Shown here piece after piece: positions 42,710-50,673 of a DNA stretch of 64,000 nucleotides (positions are counted from its first letter, which is position 1; each line of letters begins with the position of its first letter). A program made the translations under genes and the position numbers. Below the pieces are notes generated by a model that was not told where the DNA came from, did no database searches, and saw only the letters and a list, made by a program, of their open reading frames with translations. Origin of the DNA: Shimia biformata (lineage in GTDB: Bacteria; Pseudomonadota; Alphaproteobacteria; Rhodobacterales; Rhodobacteraceae); NCBI RefSeq assembly GCF_016888515.1, contig NZ_JAFEJK010000001.1, positions 2,768,677 through 2,832,676 on the forward strand, written 5' to 3'.

Positions 42710-43585
42710 ATGCAGGTCGTTCTTCATACCGGGGCGCATTTCACAGACGAGGACAGGCTTCTGAACTGCCTCGAGATGAACCGTGATCTTCTGGCCACGC
42801 AGGGCGTGTCCCTGCCCCGCCCCAAATCATACCGCCGACGCCTGCGCGACCTGCTGCATGACGTCCAGGCGGCGCCGCTGGCCGATGGCGTGATGCAGAC
42901 CTTTCTGGACGAGGTGAACACCCTGCCGGACCCGGACCGGGTGGTGTTTTCCAACGAGAACTTCTTTGGCGTGCCGAAGATCGCGATCAAGGACAACAAG
43001 TTCTATCCCGTGGCCGAGGGGCGGCTGGCCGATTTCTGCAGCCTGTTTCCCGGCGACTCGGTCGAGATGTTCATGGGCATCCGCAACCCGGCGACACTGC
43101 TTCCGGCACTGTTGCGCGGCAGCCCGGCCGAGTCACTGGATACTCTGACGGACGGGTCGGTCCCGACGGCCTTGCGATGGTCGGAATTGGTCACGCGCCT
43201 GCGCGAGAACCTGCCGACCATTTCGCTCACGATCTGGTGCAACGAAGATACACCGATGATCTGGGACCAGCTGATGCGCGAAATGAGCGGCGTCGATCCG
43301 ATGGTCAAGCTGGAAGGTGTTGACGCGCTTCTGGCCGAAATCATGTCCAAAGAGGGCATGACGCGGTATCGCGCCTATCTCGACAGCCACCCCGGTATGA
43401 CCGAGGTCCAGAAACGCCGCGTGATCGCCGCCTTCCTTGACAAATTCGCGCTTGAGGATGTGTTGGAAGAGGAACTTGACCTGCCCGGCTGGACTGACGA
43501 GTTCGTCGAGACGCTGACCGATATCTATGACGAGGACGTCTATCAGATCGAGCGGATGCCAGGCGTGAACCTGATCACGCCCTGA
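42710..43585 (+). CDS. Hypothetical protein, degenerate sulfotransferase-like
   Basis: 291 aa starting MQVVLHTGAHFTDEDRLLNC. The N-terminus resembles bacterial sulfotransferase-like proteins (H-x-G-x-x-T-x6-L-x-x-N-R-x-x-L-x-x-x-G), but the phosphosulfate-binding P-loop is not intact (HTGAHFTDED instead of H-x-G-x-x-K-T-G-T). A later RVVFSNENFFG and MFMGIRNPATLLPALLRG are similar to sulfotransferase segments. So it may be catalytically altered or inactive. A longer open frame upstream is antisense to the ABC permease and is not coding. Divergent from the permease across 87 bp. Confidence 0.7.
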   Translation: MQVVLHTGAHFTDEDRLLNCLEMNRDLLATQGVSLPRPKSYRRRLRDLLHDVQAAPLADGVMQTFLDEVNTLPDPDRVVFSNENFFGVPKIAIKDNKFYPVAEGRLADFCSLFPGDSVEMFMGIRNPATLLPALLRGSPAESLDTLTDGSVPTALRWSELVTRLRENLPTISLTIWCNEDTPMIWDQLMREMSGVDPMVKLEGVDALLAEIMSKEGMTRYRAYLDSHPGMTEVQKRRVIAAFLDKFALEDVLEEELDLPGWTDEFVETLTDIYDEDVYQIERMPGVNLITP

Positions 43586-43603
43586 CGGGAAACCGCGTAG
43601 CGG

Positions 43604-44095
43604 TCAGTGCAGTTTGACCACGTTGTCCGTGTGATGGGTGTGCGGCGGGACGCTTGCCGCCAGGCGCAGCGCATTGCCAAGGTATTCGGCCAGACCGACA
43701 AGACTGGGTGCGAAATCCGGGCGCACCAGAAGCGTTGCCAGCAACATCGCATCCTCGCGCTGACCGTCTGCGGCGGCTGCGACGAAATGGGCAAAACAGC
43801 TTTCATCCGCCCCAAGGCAGGCACAGGCGGAATGGTGACGCATCAGCGGACGGCGGCCATGGCGGGCGCACAGGTCACACAGGTTTGAAAGCGCGTGGAG
43901 GACCATATCGGCATGGGCCACGCCTGCGGTCCGGGTGATGTCCCGGCCAAGGTTTTCCAGTCCGGCACGCCCATCGCTCCAGGCGCGCAGGGCACGCACC
44001 GCGCCCTGCTCGACAGGCCCAAGCTCTGACAGAAACCCGACCGGCGCCGCGCCGCGTTTCTGCCCGCGCGCGGAGGCCCCGAAACCGTCACTCAT
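43604..44095 (-). CDS. Hypothetical protein, last gene of the hemP micro-operon
   Basis: 163 aa from ATG 44095, which overlaps the HemP stop as ATGA; the open frame upstream is hemP read in another frame. Mostly helical, with a cluster NLCDLCARHGRRPLMRHHSACACLGADESCFAHF holding five cysteines and several histidines, and a histidine-rich end (PPHTHHTD). This could be a metal or heme site. No known family. Position suggests iron or heme metabolism. Confidence 0.75.
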   Translation of the reverse strand: MSDGFGASARGQKRGAAPVGFLSELGPVEQGAVRALRAWSDGRAGLENLGRDITRTAGVAHADMVLHALSNLCDLCARHGRRPLMRHHSACACLGADESCFAHFVAAAADGQREDAMLLATLLVRPDFAPSLVGLAEYLGNALRLAASVPPHTHHTDNVVKLH

Positions 44096-44250
44096 TTCGT
44101 CAGGATCAGCTTGCCGGCGCGGGTGATGCGCAGAAAGTATTCCTGGTTGCCAAGGCGGATCTGGGCAAGGTTGCCGCCCTGTGTCAGGTCTTCGGCAACC
44201 CATGCCGGTACCGATGTGGTGGTGGAAGCCGGGTGAAGTGTCGCGCTCAT
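44092..44250 (-). CDS. hemP: HemP-like hemin uptake protein
   Basis: 52-aa protein. Its second half, IRLGNQEYFLRITRAGKLILTK, is the HemP signature (basic, ending R-x-G-K-L-I-L-T-K). HemP family members are small cytosolic proteins needed for hemin uptake gene expression. Ribosome site GAGGAG precedes the ATG. The start overlaps the stop of a 50-codon gene upstream, and its stop overlaps the next gene. No hemin receptor or hmu genes lie nearby. Confidence 0.85.
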   Translation of the reverse strand: MSATLHPASTTTSVPAWVAEDLTQGGNLAQIRLGNQEYFLRITRAGKLILTK

Positions 44251-44399
44251 CGCTGCCGCTCCTCTTGTCTGTTCGCGATCCTGTTCAAAAGCATCTCAAG
44301 GCACCAGTCGCTGGACAGCGGGATATCGGTCAGCATGTCGGACAGGCGCAGCCCGTCACGGTCCCTGTCTGTGCGATTGATCCCATCTGAAGCGGTCAT
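44247..44399 (-). CDS. 50-aa small protein upstream of hemP
   Basis: Protein MTASDGINRTDRDRDGLRL followed by SDMLTDIPLSSDWCLEMLLN and ending RQEERQR. AAAGGAAAA precedes the ATG and the stop overlaps hemP (ATGA). Coupling and placement after a palindromic promoter support a real gene; it has no recognisable family. One Cys-Leu-Glu near residue 34. Confidence 0.65.
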   Translation of the reverse strand: MTASDGINRTDRDRDGLRLSDMLTDIPLSSDWCLEMLLNRIANRQEERQR

Positions 44400-44440
44400 G
44401 GCGTTTTCCTTTGCTGCGTTGCAGGCGTGTTCACCTGCCT

Positions 44441-44475
44441 CCTATAACCTGAGCGATTCACTCAGTTATGTCAAT
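44441..44475 (-). promoter_or_regulatory. Promoter with palindromic operator for the hemP micro-operon
   Basis: On the minus strand a consensus TTGACA (44474-44469) is followed about 18 nt later by AGGTTA/GGTTAT. A dyad AAC(T)GAG...CTC(A)GGTT around 44446-44467 (CTGAG-N7-CTCAG) sits in the spacer, the classic place for a repressor. A second related half site TAACCTGACT lies upstream. An iron-responsive repressor is the likely binder by context. Confidence 0.6.
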
Positions 44476-44520
44476 CCGACAATTTTAGTCAGGTTATGTG
44501 ATCGGCGGTTTTGAGCAGGC

Positions 44521-44549
44521 AAAGAAAAAGCGGCCCCTTTCGGAGCCGC
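44521..44549 (-). terminator. Intrinsic terminator after gapR
   Basis: Minus-strand stem GCGGCTCC-GAAA-GGGGCCGC (44530-44549) of 8 bp with a GAAA tetraloop, followed by TTTTTCTTT. It lies 50 bp after the gapR stop and isolates it from the hemP promoter. Confidence 0.9.
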
Positions 44550-44599
44550 CCAGCAGACCGCCTGCGCGGTCGACCCGATCTGTGACCGGGTCACGTCGC

Positions 44600-44863
44600 C
44601 TAGCTCATGCCAAGCGCTTCCTTGTACATTTCCAGCACCGCCTCTTCCTCGGCGATGTCGTCACGGTCGCGCTTGCGCAGCGCGATGACCTTGCGCATGA
44701 CCTTGGTGTCATAGCCGCGGGCCTTGGCCTCGGCCATGACCTCTTTCTGCTGGTCGGCAATGTCCTTTTTCTCCATGTCCAGCCGTTCGAACCGTTCGAT
44801 GAACTGGCGCAGTTCGTCGGCGGTCACGCGATAGCTGGAATCGGGGGAATACTCGTCGCTCAT
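44600..44863 (-). CDS. gapR: GapR-type nucleoid protein (DUF2312)
   Basis: 87-aa basic/acidic helical protein: YRVTADELRQFIERFERLD, EKKDIADQQKEVMAEAKARGYDTKVMRKVIALRKRD, the DUF2312 signature. In Caulobacter, GapR forms rings on overtwisted DNA ahead of replication forks and assists topoisomerases. The ATG at 44863 gives normal family length; a longer open frame upstream is not homologous. Followed by a strong terminator; likely monocistronic. Confidence 0.95.
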   Translation of the reverse strand: MSDEYSPDSSYRVTADELRQFIERFERLDMEKKDIADQQKEVMAEAKARGYDTKVMRKVIALRKRDRDDIAEEEAVLEMYKEALGMS

Positions 44864-45021
44864 GTTGTCTCTTTCCGGGCTGGCATTTGGTCTTTTGTTC
44901 GGACCGGAACCTAGCCGCAGCCCCACGGCGCGGCAAGCGCGGTTTTGGCCCCCGCCTTGCCAATCGGTACGTTCTGGCCTAGGGCGGTGGCCAAAGCTTT
45001 TGCGGGACAAGGAAAAGACCG

Positions 45022-45237
45022 ATGCAATGGATGATCTGGGGCGGTGCGATGATCTCGTTTCTGGGGCTCTGCGGGTTGATCCTGTCCATCGTGAAGGTGA
45101 ACAAGGCGCGCAAATCCGGCCTGACGGACGAGGAATTGCGCGTCGCGGTGCAAAAGGCAATGCCGCTGAACCTGGGCTCGCTCTTTCTGTCGGTCATCGG
45201 CCTGATGGTGGTGATCCTGGGGATTTTCCTGGCCTGA
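45022..45237 (+). CDS. Small two-helix membrane protein of unknown function
   Basis: 71 aa with two hydrophobic segments (about residues 4-25 and 50-70) joined by a polar loop VNKARKSGLTDEELRVAVQKA. Preceded by ACAAGGAAAAG as ribosome site. Such small proteins are frequent in roseobacters; no family recognised. Convergent with fadJ. Confidence 0.72.
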   Translation: MQWMIWGGAMISFLGLCGLILSIVKVNKARKSGLTDEELRVAVQKAMPLNLGSLFLSVIGLMVVILGIFLA

Positions 45238-45264
45238 CCTCTGCCCCGCCTTGCGCGTTCCGGC

Positions 45265-45304
45265 CTCAGCTTTCCCGTCTCAGCTTTCCCGTCTCAGCTT
45301 TCTC
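45265..45304. repeat. 2.9 copies of a 14-bp tandem repeat at the fadJ 3' end
   Basis: Unit CTCAGCTTTCCCGT repeats at 45265, 45279 and 45293 (last copy incomplete). The third copy contains the fadJ stop codon, so slippage here alters the end of the gene or its 3' untranslated region. Confidence 0.85.
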
Positions 45305-47393
45305 TGTCGAGATCGCTGAAATGGCGGCCTTCGCGCTGAAGCGCGTCGAACACCGGCTCGACCTGCCAGAAACGCGGATATTCCGCCGCGAAACGCTCAA
45401 GGTCGGCTTTGAGCGCCAATAGCCCCGCCTGATCCGCCGTTTTCATCGGCCCGCCGCGCCAGCGCGGATAGCCATAGCCGTGGACCAGCACCGTGTCGAT
45501 ATCGCCGGGCCGGGTCGCGATTCCCTCGCGCAGAAGCCGCGCCCCGGTGTTGGCCATTGCCGCCAGCACGCGGCGCTGAATCTCTTTGACCGAAAAGCTG
45601 CGCGGCACAATGCCGGCCACTGCGCGCTCGGCTTCGATGATGGCCAGCACTTCGGGGTCGGGTTCGCCTTTGCGCGCGCCATCGGGATAGCGGTAATAAC
45701 CGCGTCCGGTTTTCTGTCCGAACCAGCCCCGTTCACACAGCCGGTCCGCCACCACGACATAGCGGTCGGCGGGGTCGCGGGTCGGCGCCAGCCGCTTGCG
45801 CCGCGCCCATGCGATATCCAGCCCGGCAAGGTCGCTGACCTGAAACGGGCCCAGCGCCATGCCAAAGCTGCGCATTGCCTTGTCGATCTCGTAGGGCGAG
45901 GCACCGTCTTCCATCATGAAATCACAAACCGCGCGATAAGCGGCAAAGACCGAGTTGCCGATGAACCCGTCACAGACCCCGGACCGCACCGGGATTTTGC
46001 CCAGCCTTTTGGCCAGCGCGACACCTGTCGCCACCGCGTCCGCCCCGGTCCGTTCCCCCACCACGACCTCCAGAAGCCGCATCACGTGGGCAGGTGAGAA
46101 GAAATGAAGCCCGACCAGCATCTCGGGCTGCTCCAGCACCGAGGCAATTTCGTTAATATCAAGATAGGAGGTATTGGTCGCCAGCACCGTGTTTTCACCG
46201 ACAATGCCGTCAAGCTGGGCAAAGATCTGTTGCTTGACGTCCATCTCTTCGATCACCGCCTCGATGACGAGGTCCATATCCGCCATGGCCACAAGGTCAT
46301 CTCGCCCCTGCAGACGCGACAGGTGGTCCTCGAACCGGTCAATTCCAAGCCGCCCGCGCCGGACATCGCGTTCCAGGATATCGCGGATGCGGCTCAGCCC
46401 CTTGTCCAGCAAGGTCCCGTCACGTTCGACCAGCATAACCCGCAGCCCCGCCGACAGGCAGGCCGCGGCGATCCCTGCCCCCATCGTGCCGCCACCGACG
46501 ATGCCGACCCTGTCGATGTCGCGTGCGGTGCCCTGTGCCAGCTCCGGCAGTTTCGCGGCCTTTCGCTCGGCAAAGAATATGTGGCGCAGCGCGTCAGAAT
46601 GGTCCGAGGCGACAAGCGTGTCGAACGCCGCGCGTTCAAATGCCATTCCGGTGTCGAACGGCAGAAGGGCCGCGGCCTCGACGCAACGCACGATTTCGAC
46701 CGGCGCGATCTCGGGGCGGCGGGACACCTCGGCCAGCTTGTCCTGAACGACCGACTGGTAATCCGCCGCGTCGCGAAAACCGTCGGTGATGTCCCGCGTC
46801 GGGCGCGGATTGGCGCCGTCCGCGATGATCTCGGCGGCATACTCCAGCGCGGCCTGTCGCAGATCGCCGCTGACCACCCTGTCAAAGAACACCCCGGCGC
46901 GCTTGTCGGTCACCTTCATCGGGCGTCCCGACAGCATCAGGTCAAGCGCGACCTCGGCGCCGCCCAGTCGCGGCGCGCGCTGGGTACCGCCTGCGCCGGG
47001 CAGGATGCCCAGCGTGACTTCGGGCAGGCCAAAAGCAGCCTTGTCATCGGCGATCCGGTAATGCGCGCCCAGCGCCACCTCGAACCCGCCGCCGAGCGCG
47101 GTGCCGTGAACGGCCGCGATGACCGGTTTGGATGCGGCCTCCAGCCGGTTGCACACCTCGGGCAGCCAGGGGTCCTTTGGGGCGGACACGAACTCGCGGA
47201 TATCCGCCCCGGCCGGAAAGGTGCGGCCCATCCCGATCAACATGATCGCGCGGACAGTGTCATCGGCAAGCGCGTGGTCCAACCCTTCCACAAGCCCGAC
47301 CCGCACCGCATGCGACAAGGCATTGACTGGCGGATTGTTCACCGCCAGGACCGCAACATCACCTTCGACCTGATAGATTACCGCATCCGACAT
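45294..47393 (-). CDS. fadJ: Fatty-acid oxidation multifunctional enzyme (enoyl-CoA hydratase / 3-hydroxyacyl-CoA dehydrogenase)
   Basis: 699-aa two-enzyme protein of beta-oxidation. N-terminal crotonase domain (about residues 1-190: HGTALGGGFEVALGAHYRIAD and FGLPEVTLGILPGAGGTQR) hydrates enoyl-CoA. A NAD-binding domain begins VGIVGGGTMGAGIAA near residue 297, and the dehydrogenase C-terminal domains follow (GFIGNSVFAAYRAV and GYPRWRGGPM). No thiolase partner is adjacent. The FadJ rather than FadB assignment is by length and context only. Confidence 0.92.
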   Translation of the reverse strand: MSDAVIYQVEGDVAVLAVNNPPVNALSHAVRVGLVEGLDHALADDTVRAIMLIGMGRTFPAGADIREFVSAPKDPWLPEVCNRLEAASKPVIAAVHGTALGGGFEVALGAHYRIADDKAAFGLPEVTLGILPGAGGTQRAPRLGGAEVALDLMLSGRPMKVTDKRAGVFFDRVVSGDLRQAALEYAAEIIADGANPRPTRDITDGFRDAADYQSVVQDKLAEVSRRPEIAPVEIVRCVEAAALLPFDTGMAFERAAFDTLVASDHSDALRHIFFAERKAAKLPELAQGTARDIDRVGIVGGGTMGAGIAAACLSAGLRVMLVERDGTLLDKGLSRIRDILERDVRRGRLGIDRFEDHLSRLQGRDDLVAMADMDLVIEAVIEEMDVKQQIFAQLDGIVGENTVLATNTSYLDINEIASVLEQPEMLVGLHFFSPAHVMRLLEVVVGERTGADAVATGVALAKRLGKIPVRSGVCDGFIGNSVFAAYRAVCDFMMEDGASPYEIDKAMRSFGMALGPFQVSDLAGLDIAWARRKRLAPTRDPADRYVVVADRLCERGWFGQKTGRGYYRYPDGARKGEPDPEVLAIIEAERAVAGIVPRSFSVKEIQRRVLAAMANTGARLLREGIATRPGDIDTVLVHGYGYPRWRGGPMKTADQAGLLALKADLERFAAEYPRFWQVEPVFDALQREGRHFSDLDRES

Positions 47394-47575
47394 GCTGTCC
47401 TCCTGTCGTCCGCCGCGCCAGACCGGATGGACGGCTTCCCCTGTCCAAACTTTACCCCCGCGCGGGTGTGGCGCAACCGTCGGGACGATGAAGACGCAAG
47501 AAAAAACGCCTGCGAGCCATGCGCGGGCGTGTTTTTTTTGGAGTGCAGGCTTCCTGCTGTCAGGCCGCGCGGACG

Positions 47576-47785
47576 TCAGACGGGCATGTTGTCGAACATA
47601 CCTTCCAGTTCTTCATCAACCAGTTCGAAATCGAGATCACGCAGCCGGGCCGGAACCCGCCCGCCGTCGGCCTTGATGCGCTCAAGCGTGCGGTGCAGGT
47701 CCTGATGAAGCTGATACCGGGTATCTCCGGTCGCATTGGCAATCCGGGCTTCCAGTTCAAAGGCTTTGTTCAACAAAATATCCAT
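47576..47785 (-). CDS. Hypothetical 69-aa protein downstream of the DksA-like gene
   Basis: Begins MDILLNKAFELEARIANATGDTR; entirely helical, charged, ending EELEGMFDNMPV. The ATG at 47785 is preceded by AGGAGGA, and a longer frame through the DksA-like gene is not coding. It lies 29 bp after the DksA-like stop and is probably co-transcribed. Function unknown. Confidence 0.7.
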   Translation of the reverse strand: MDILLNKAFELEARIANATGDTRYQLHQDLHRTLERIKADGGRVPARLRDLDFELVDEELEGMFDNMPV

Positions 47786-47814
47786 GAGCAAAAGGGTCCT
47801 CCTCAATCCTTTTG

Positions 47815-48144
47815 TTACTGCGCCACCTCGGTCGCACAGTTCTTGCATAATGGGGCGTCGGGCACGACGGCCAAACGTTCCGCCGAAATATCGTCTCCAC
47901 AACGCGCACAAATGCCGAATTCTCCGTCACGAATGCGGGCAAGTGCTGCACGAATGCGCAGAATTTCATCCTGTCCGCTTTGGCCCAGCTGTTCCAACAC
48001 CTCGTCGCCTTCCCTTTCGACGGCCAGTTCTTCCCAGTCCTTGGAATGCTCGGCATCCAACTCCGCTTCGATTGCATGCAGGCGCGAATCCAGTTCGGAC
48101 AAACGCTTGAGCAGCGCCGCCCTGTATGTCGAAACGTCTTTCAT
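47815..48144 (-). CDS. DksA/TraR-family zinc-finger protein
   Basis: 109 aa: an N-terminal coiled coil (residues about 5-70) and a C4 zinc finger with Cys79, 82, 100 and 103 (CARCGDDI and CKNC). DksA-type proteins enter the RNA polymerase secondary channel and alter promoter kinetics. Shorter than E. coli DksA (151 aa), so it belongs to the short TraR/DksA group. ATG at 48144 is used; the frame is open further upstream. Divergent from the MBL gene. Confidence 0.9.
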   Translation of the reverse strand: MKDVSTYRAALLKRLSELDSRLHAIEAELDAEHSKDWEELAVEREGDEVLEQLGQSGQDEILRIRAALARIRDGEFGICARCGDDISAERLAVVPDAPLCKNCATEVAQ

Positions 48145-48224
48145 GTGGTATCCTCTGATTGTGACAGAAATTATGACACGGCGGACAAAACACAACCTTG
48201 ACCTTGGTCAAACATGACTGCCAC

Positions 48225-48252
48225 TTGCAACATATGCAAAAAACGTTATATG
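48225..48252 (+). promoter_or_regulatory. Candidate promoter of the sulfide-detoxification genes
   Basis: TTGCAA (48225-48230) and TATATG (48247-48252) are 16 nt apart, with ATATG repeated at 48232 and 48248 and an ATAT...ATAT symmetry. A TTGACC-TT-GGTCAA dyad lies slightly upstream (about 48198-48211). In related operons the ArsR-type BigR/SqrR repressor binds such places; no such gene is in the window. Confidence 0.4.
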
Positions 48253-48277
48253 ATCTCCAACAAATGGAGGATTCCTG

Positions 48278-49141
48278 ATGAAACCCGAAGTAAAAGCCTT
48301 TTTCGACGATGCCACGAACACCATCTCTTTTGTGGTAAAAGACCCGAATTCAAGCAGTTGCGCGGTGATCGACAGCGTGCTGGACTTCGACTATTCCTCG
48401 GGCCGCACCGACACGGCCTCGGCGGATGAAGTCATCGCCTATGTGAAAGACAACAACCTCAAGGTCGAGTGGCTGCTGGAAAGCCATGTTCACGCCGACC
48501 ACCTGTCGGCGGCGCCCTATATCCAGGAACAGGTCGGCGGCAAAATCGGCATTGGCGAGAATATCACCATCGTGCAGGACACCTTCGGCAAGGTCTTCAA
48601 TGAAGGCACCGAGTTCCAGCGTGACGGCAGCCAGTTCGATGCGCTGTTCAAGGAAGGCGACAGTTTCCACATCGGCCAGATGCGCGGCGACGTGCTGCAC
48701 ACACCCGGCCACACACCTGCCTGCCTGACCTATGTGATCGGTGACGCGGCCTTTGTCGGCGACACGTTGTTCATGCCCGATTTCGGCACCGCGCGTTGCG
48801 ACTTTCCCGGCGGATCGTCCGAGGTGCTGTATAACTCGATCCAGAAGATCCTTGCCCTGCCGGACGAGACCCGCATCTTTGTCGGCCACGACTACAAGGC
48901 ACCGGGCCGCGACGACTATGCCTGGGAGACCACGGTTGCCGAACAGAAAGCGGCCAACGTGCATGTCGGCTCGGGCAAGGACAAGGACGCGTTCGTCAAG
49001 ATGCGCGACGAGCGCGACGCGACGCTGGCCATGCCCAAGCTGATTATCCCGTCCCTGCAAGTGAACATGCGCGCGGGCCAGATGCCCGAACCCGATGAAA
49101 AGGGCGACGTGTTCCTGAAGGTGCCGGTCAACAAGCTGTAA
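48278..49141 (+). CDS. Metallo-beta-lactamase fold persulfide dioxygenase-like hydrolase
   Basis: 287 aa. Metal-binding motif SHVHADHLSAAPYI with His70, His72, Asp74 and His75; then TPGHTPACLTYVIGDAAFVGDTLF and FVGHDY supplying the further ligands. This is the ETHE1/Blh catalytic type that oxidises glutathione persulfide to sulfite. Neighbouring YeeE/YedE and TIGR01244 genes form the usual sulfide-detoxification set. Start ATG after GGAGG. Confidence 0.9.
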   Translation: MKPEVKAFFDDATNTISFVVKDPNSSSCAVIDSVLDFDYSSGRTDTASADEVIAYVKDNNLKVEWLLESHVHADHLSAAPYIQEQVGGKIGIGENITIVQDTFGKVFNEGTEFQRDGSQFDALFKEGDSFHIGQMRGDVLHTPGHTPACLTYVIGDAAFVGDTLFMPDFGTARCDFPGGSSEVLYNSIQKILALPDETRIFVGHDYKAPGRDDYAWETTVAEQKAANVHVGSGKDKDAFVKMRDERDATLAMPKLIIPSLQVNMRAGQMPEPDEKGDVFLKVPVNKL

Positions 49142-49227
49142 GACCAAGTGCCGGGCCCGGCGGCAAAAAACCGGGACGGACACAATCAACAGAACATCAC
49201 GCACTGAACGAATAAGGAAACGCGAAA

Positions 49228-49662
49228 ATGTCATCTATTCCAATCGATTGGATCTGGGGTCTGATCGGGGGCCTCATGATCGGCCTTGGCGGAGCCGTTT
49301 TTCTTCTGGGAAACGGCCGCATCATGGGCGCCAGCGGCATCATTGGCGGGCTTGTCGATGGCTCGGGCCGCTCAAACGCCGCCGAGCGGCTGGTCTTCCT
49401 GGCCGCCGTCTTCCTGCTGCCGATCGTGCTGCATCCGCTTTACCGACCCTTTGAAACCCATGCCACGACCAATGTCGCAGTGCTGGTCGCCGCCGGGTTG
49501 CTGGTCGGGATCGGCACCCGTATCGCCAATGGCTGCACTTCCGGTCATGGCGTTTGCGGCATCTCGCGGCTCAGTCTGCGCGGCATTGTCGCCACTGTCT
49601 TCTATATCATGGCAGGCGGCCTGACCGTGGTCCTGTTCCGCCACATCCTGGGGGTGATCTGA
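49228..49662 (+). CDS. YeeE/YedE sulfur-transport half (PmpA-like)
   Basis: 144-aa membrane protein with four helices and the motif GTRIANGCTSGHGVCGISRLS, whose Cys residues are characteristic of YeeE/YedE thiosulfate or sulfur-compound channels. The stop overlaps the next gene by one base (TGATG). Together the two 144-aa proteins make a full-length YeeE-type transporter. Confidence 0.92.
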   Translation: MSSIPIDWIWGLIGGLMIGLGGAVFLLGNGRIMGASGIIGGLVDGSGRSNAAERLVFLAAVFLLPIVLHPLYRPFETHATTNVAVLVAAGLLVGIGTRIANGCTSGHGVCGISRLSLRGIVATVFYIMAGGLTVVLFRHILGVI

Positions 49663-50096
49663 TGCAACGTCTTATCCTTGCTTTCATCGCCGGGGGGCTG
49701 TTCGGGTCGGGGCTGTTCGTCTCGGGCATGACCGACACCACCAAGGTGCAGGGCTGGCTGGATGTCTTTGGCAACTGGGACCCCACGCTGGCCTTCGTGA
49801 TGGGCGGCGCGATCATTCCCATGGCCATCGCCTGGGCCTTCACCAAGGGGCGCAAACCACTGGTCGGTGGTGATTTCCCCGCCCCACCGGAACCGAAACT
49901 GGGTCGAAACCTGGTGGTTGGCTCGGTCCTGTTCGGCATGGGCTGGGGACTGGCGGGGCTGTGCCCCGGTCCGGCGGTGGCGTCACTGTCCTATGGCGGC
50001 TGGCCGCATTGGGTGTTCTTCGCCGCCATGCTTGCCGGCATGTTCGCGGCACCTGCGGTGCGCGCGCGGGTTGATCGCGCGGTGCCCGCAGAATAA
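49662..50096 (+). CDS. YeeE/YedE sulfur-transport half (PmpB-like, DUF6691)
   Basis: 144 aa from ATG 49662; the open frame upstream is the previous gene in another frame. Four helices and the motif GMGWGLAGLCPGPAVASLS with a conserved Cys matching the counterpart of PmpA. Co-translated with the first half. Followed by a 10-bp hairpin before the TIGR01244 gene. Confidence 0.92.
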   Translation: MQRLILAFIAGGLFGSGLFVSGMTDTTKVQGWLDVFGNWDPTLAFVMGGAIIPMAIAWAFTKGRKPLVGGDFPAPPEPKLGRNLVVGSVLFGMGWGLAGLCPGPAVASLSYGGWPHWVFFAAMLAGMFAAPAVRARVDRAVPAE

Positions 50097-50111
50097 CCAC
50101 CTGATCCACGA

Positions 50112-50134
50112 CGGGGCCGGAGGGTCCGGCCCCG
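50112..50134. other. 10-bp GC hairpin between pmpB-like and TIGR01244 genes
   Basis: CGGGGCCGGA and TCCGGCCCCG pair around a 3-nt loop. No T-tract; likely an mRNA processing or attenuation element, because the downstream gene belongs to the same pathway. Confidence 0.5.
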
Positions 50135-50193
50135 CCCTTCCCTCTCAACTAAGGACGCTGGACAGCGCAGAGCCGTCACAGTAAGCATCGATC

Positions 50194-50619
50194 ATGGATA
50201 TTCGTCAGATCTCGCCCAGCTATTTCGTTTCGCCCCAGATTGACCCGGCCGACATTGCCGCGATCAAGGCGGCGGGGTTCACCCGCATCATCTGCAACCG
50301 GCCGGATGCCGAGATCCCGCCCAGCCATCATGCGTCGGTCATGGCGGACCTCGCGGCGGCAGAGGGCATCGACTTCGTCGCGATCCCGCTGACGCATGAC
50401 ACGATGAACGCCGAGAACCTTGGACGTCAGAAAGACGCGATGGACAGCGCGGACGGCAAGGTTCTTGCCTATTGCGCCAGCGGCACGCGCTGCACCGTGG
50501 CATGGTCGCTGATCCACGCCGCCGAAATGCCGGTGGATGACATTCTGGGCGCGGCTGCGGCGGGCGGTTATGACCTTGGCGGGCTGCGTCCCCGACTTGA
50601 GGCTCTGGCCCAGGGCTGA
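50194..50619 (+). CDS. TIGR01244-family sulfur-metabolism phosphatase-like protein (DUF442)
   Basis: 141 aa, phosphatase fold with active-site loop YCASGTRCT (Cys94-x4-Arg99). This domain is fused to the MBL domain in Blh of Rhizobiales; here the two halves are separate genes of one cluster. In the family it is proposed to handle persulfide sulfur (rhodanese-like). Followed by an intrinsic terminator, ending the sulfide cluster. Confidence 0.9.
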   Translation: MDIRQISPSYFVSPQIDPADIAAIKAAGFTRIICNRPDAEIPPSHHASVMADLAAAEGIDFVAIPLTHDTMNAENLGRQKDAMDSADGKVLAYCASGTRCTVAWSLIHAAEMPVDDILGAAAAGGYDLGGLRPRLEALAQG

Positions 50620-50645
50620 TGCCCCGGGTTTGAAATTGACAGAAG

Positions 50646-50673
50646 GCCGGTGCGATTTGCGCCGGCTTTTCTT
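50646..50673 (+). terminator. Intrinsic terminator of the sulfide-detoxification cluster
   Basis: GCCGGTGC-GATTT-GCGCCGGC stem of 8 bp (one G-T pair) followed by TTTTCTT. It reaches the 3' end of the convergent FliM/FliN-domain gene. Confidence 0.9.

Noticed and set aside
44498..44914. Plus-strand frame across gapR
   Set aside because: Antisense to GapR, which has family-typical sequence and a strong terminator.
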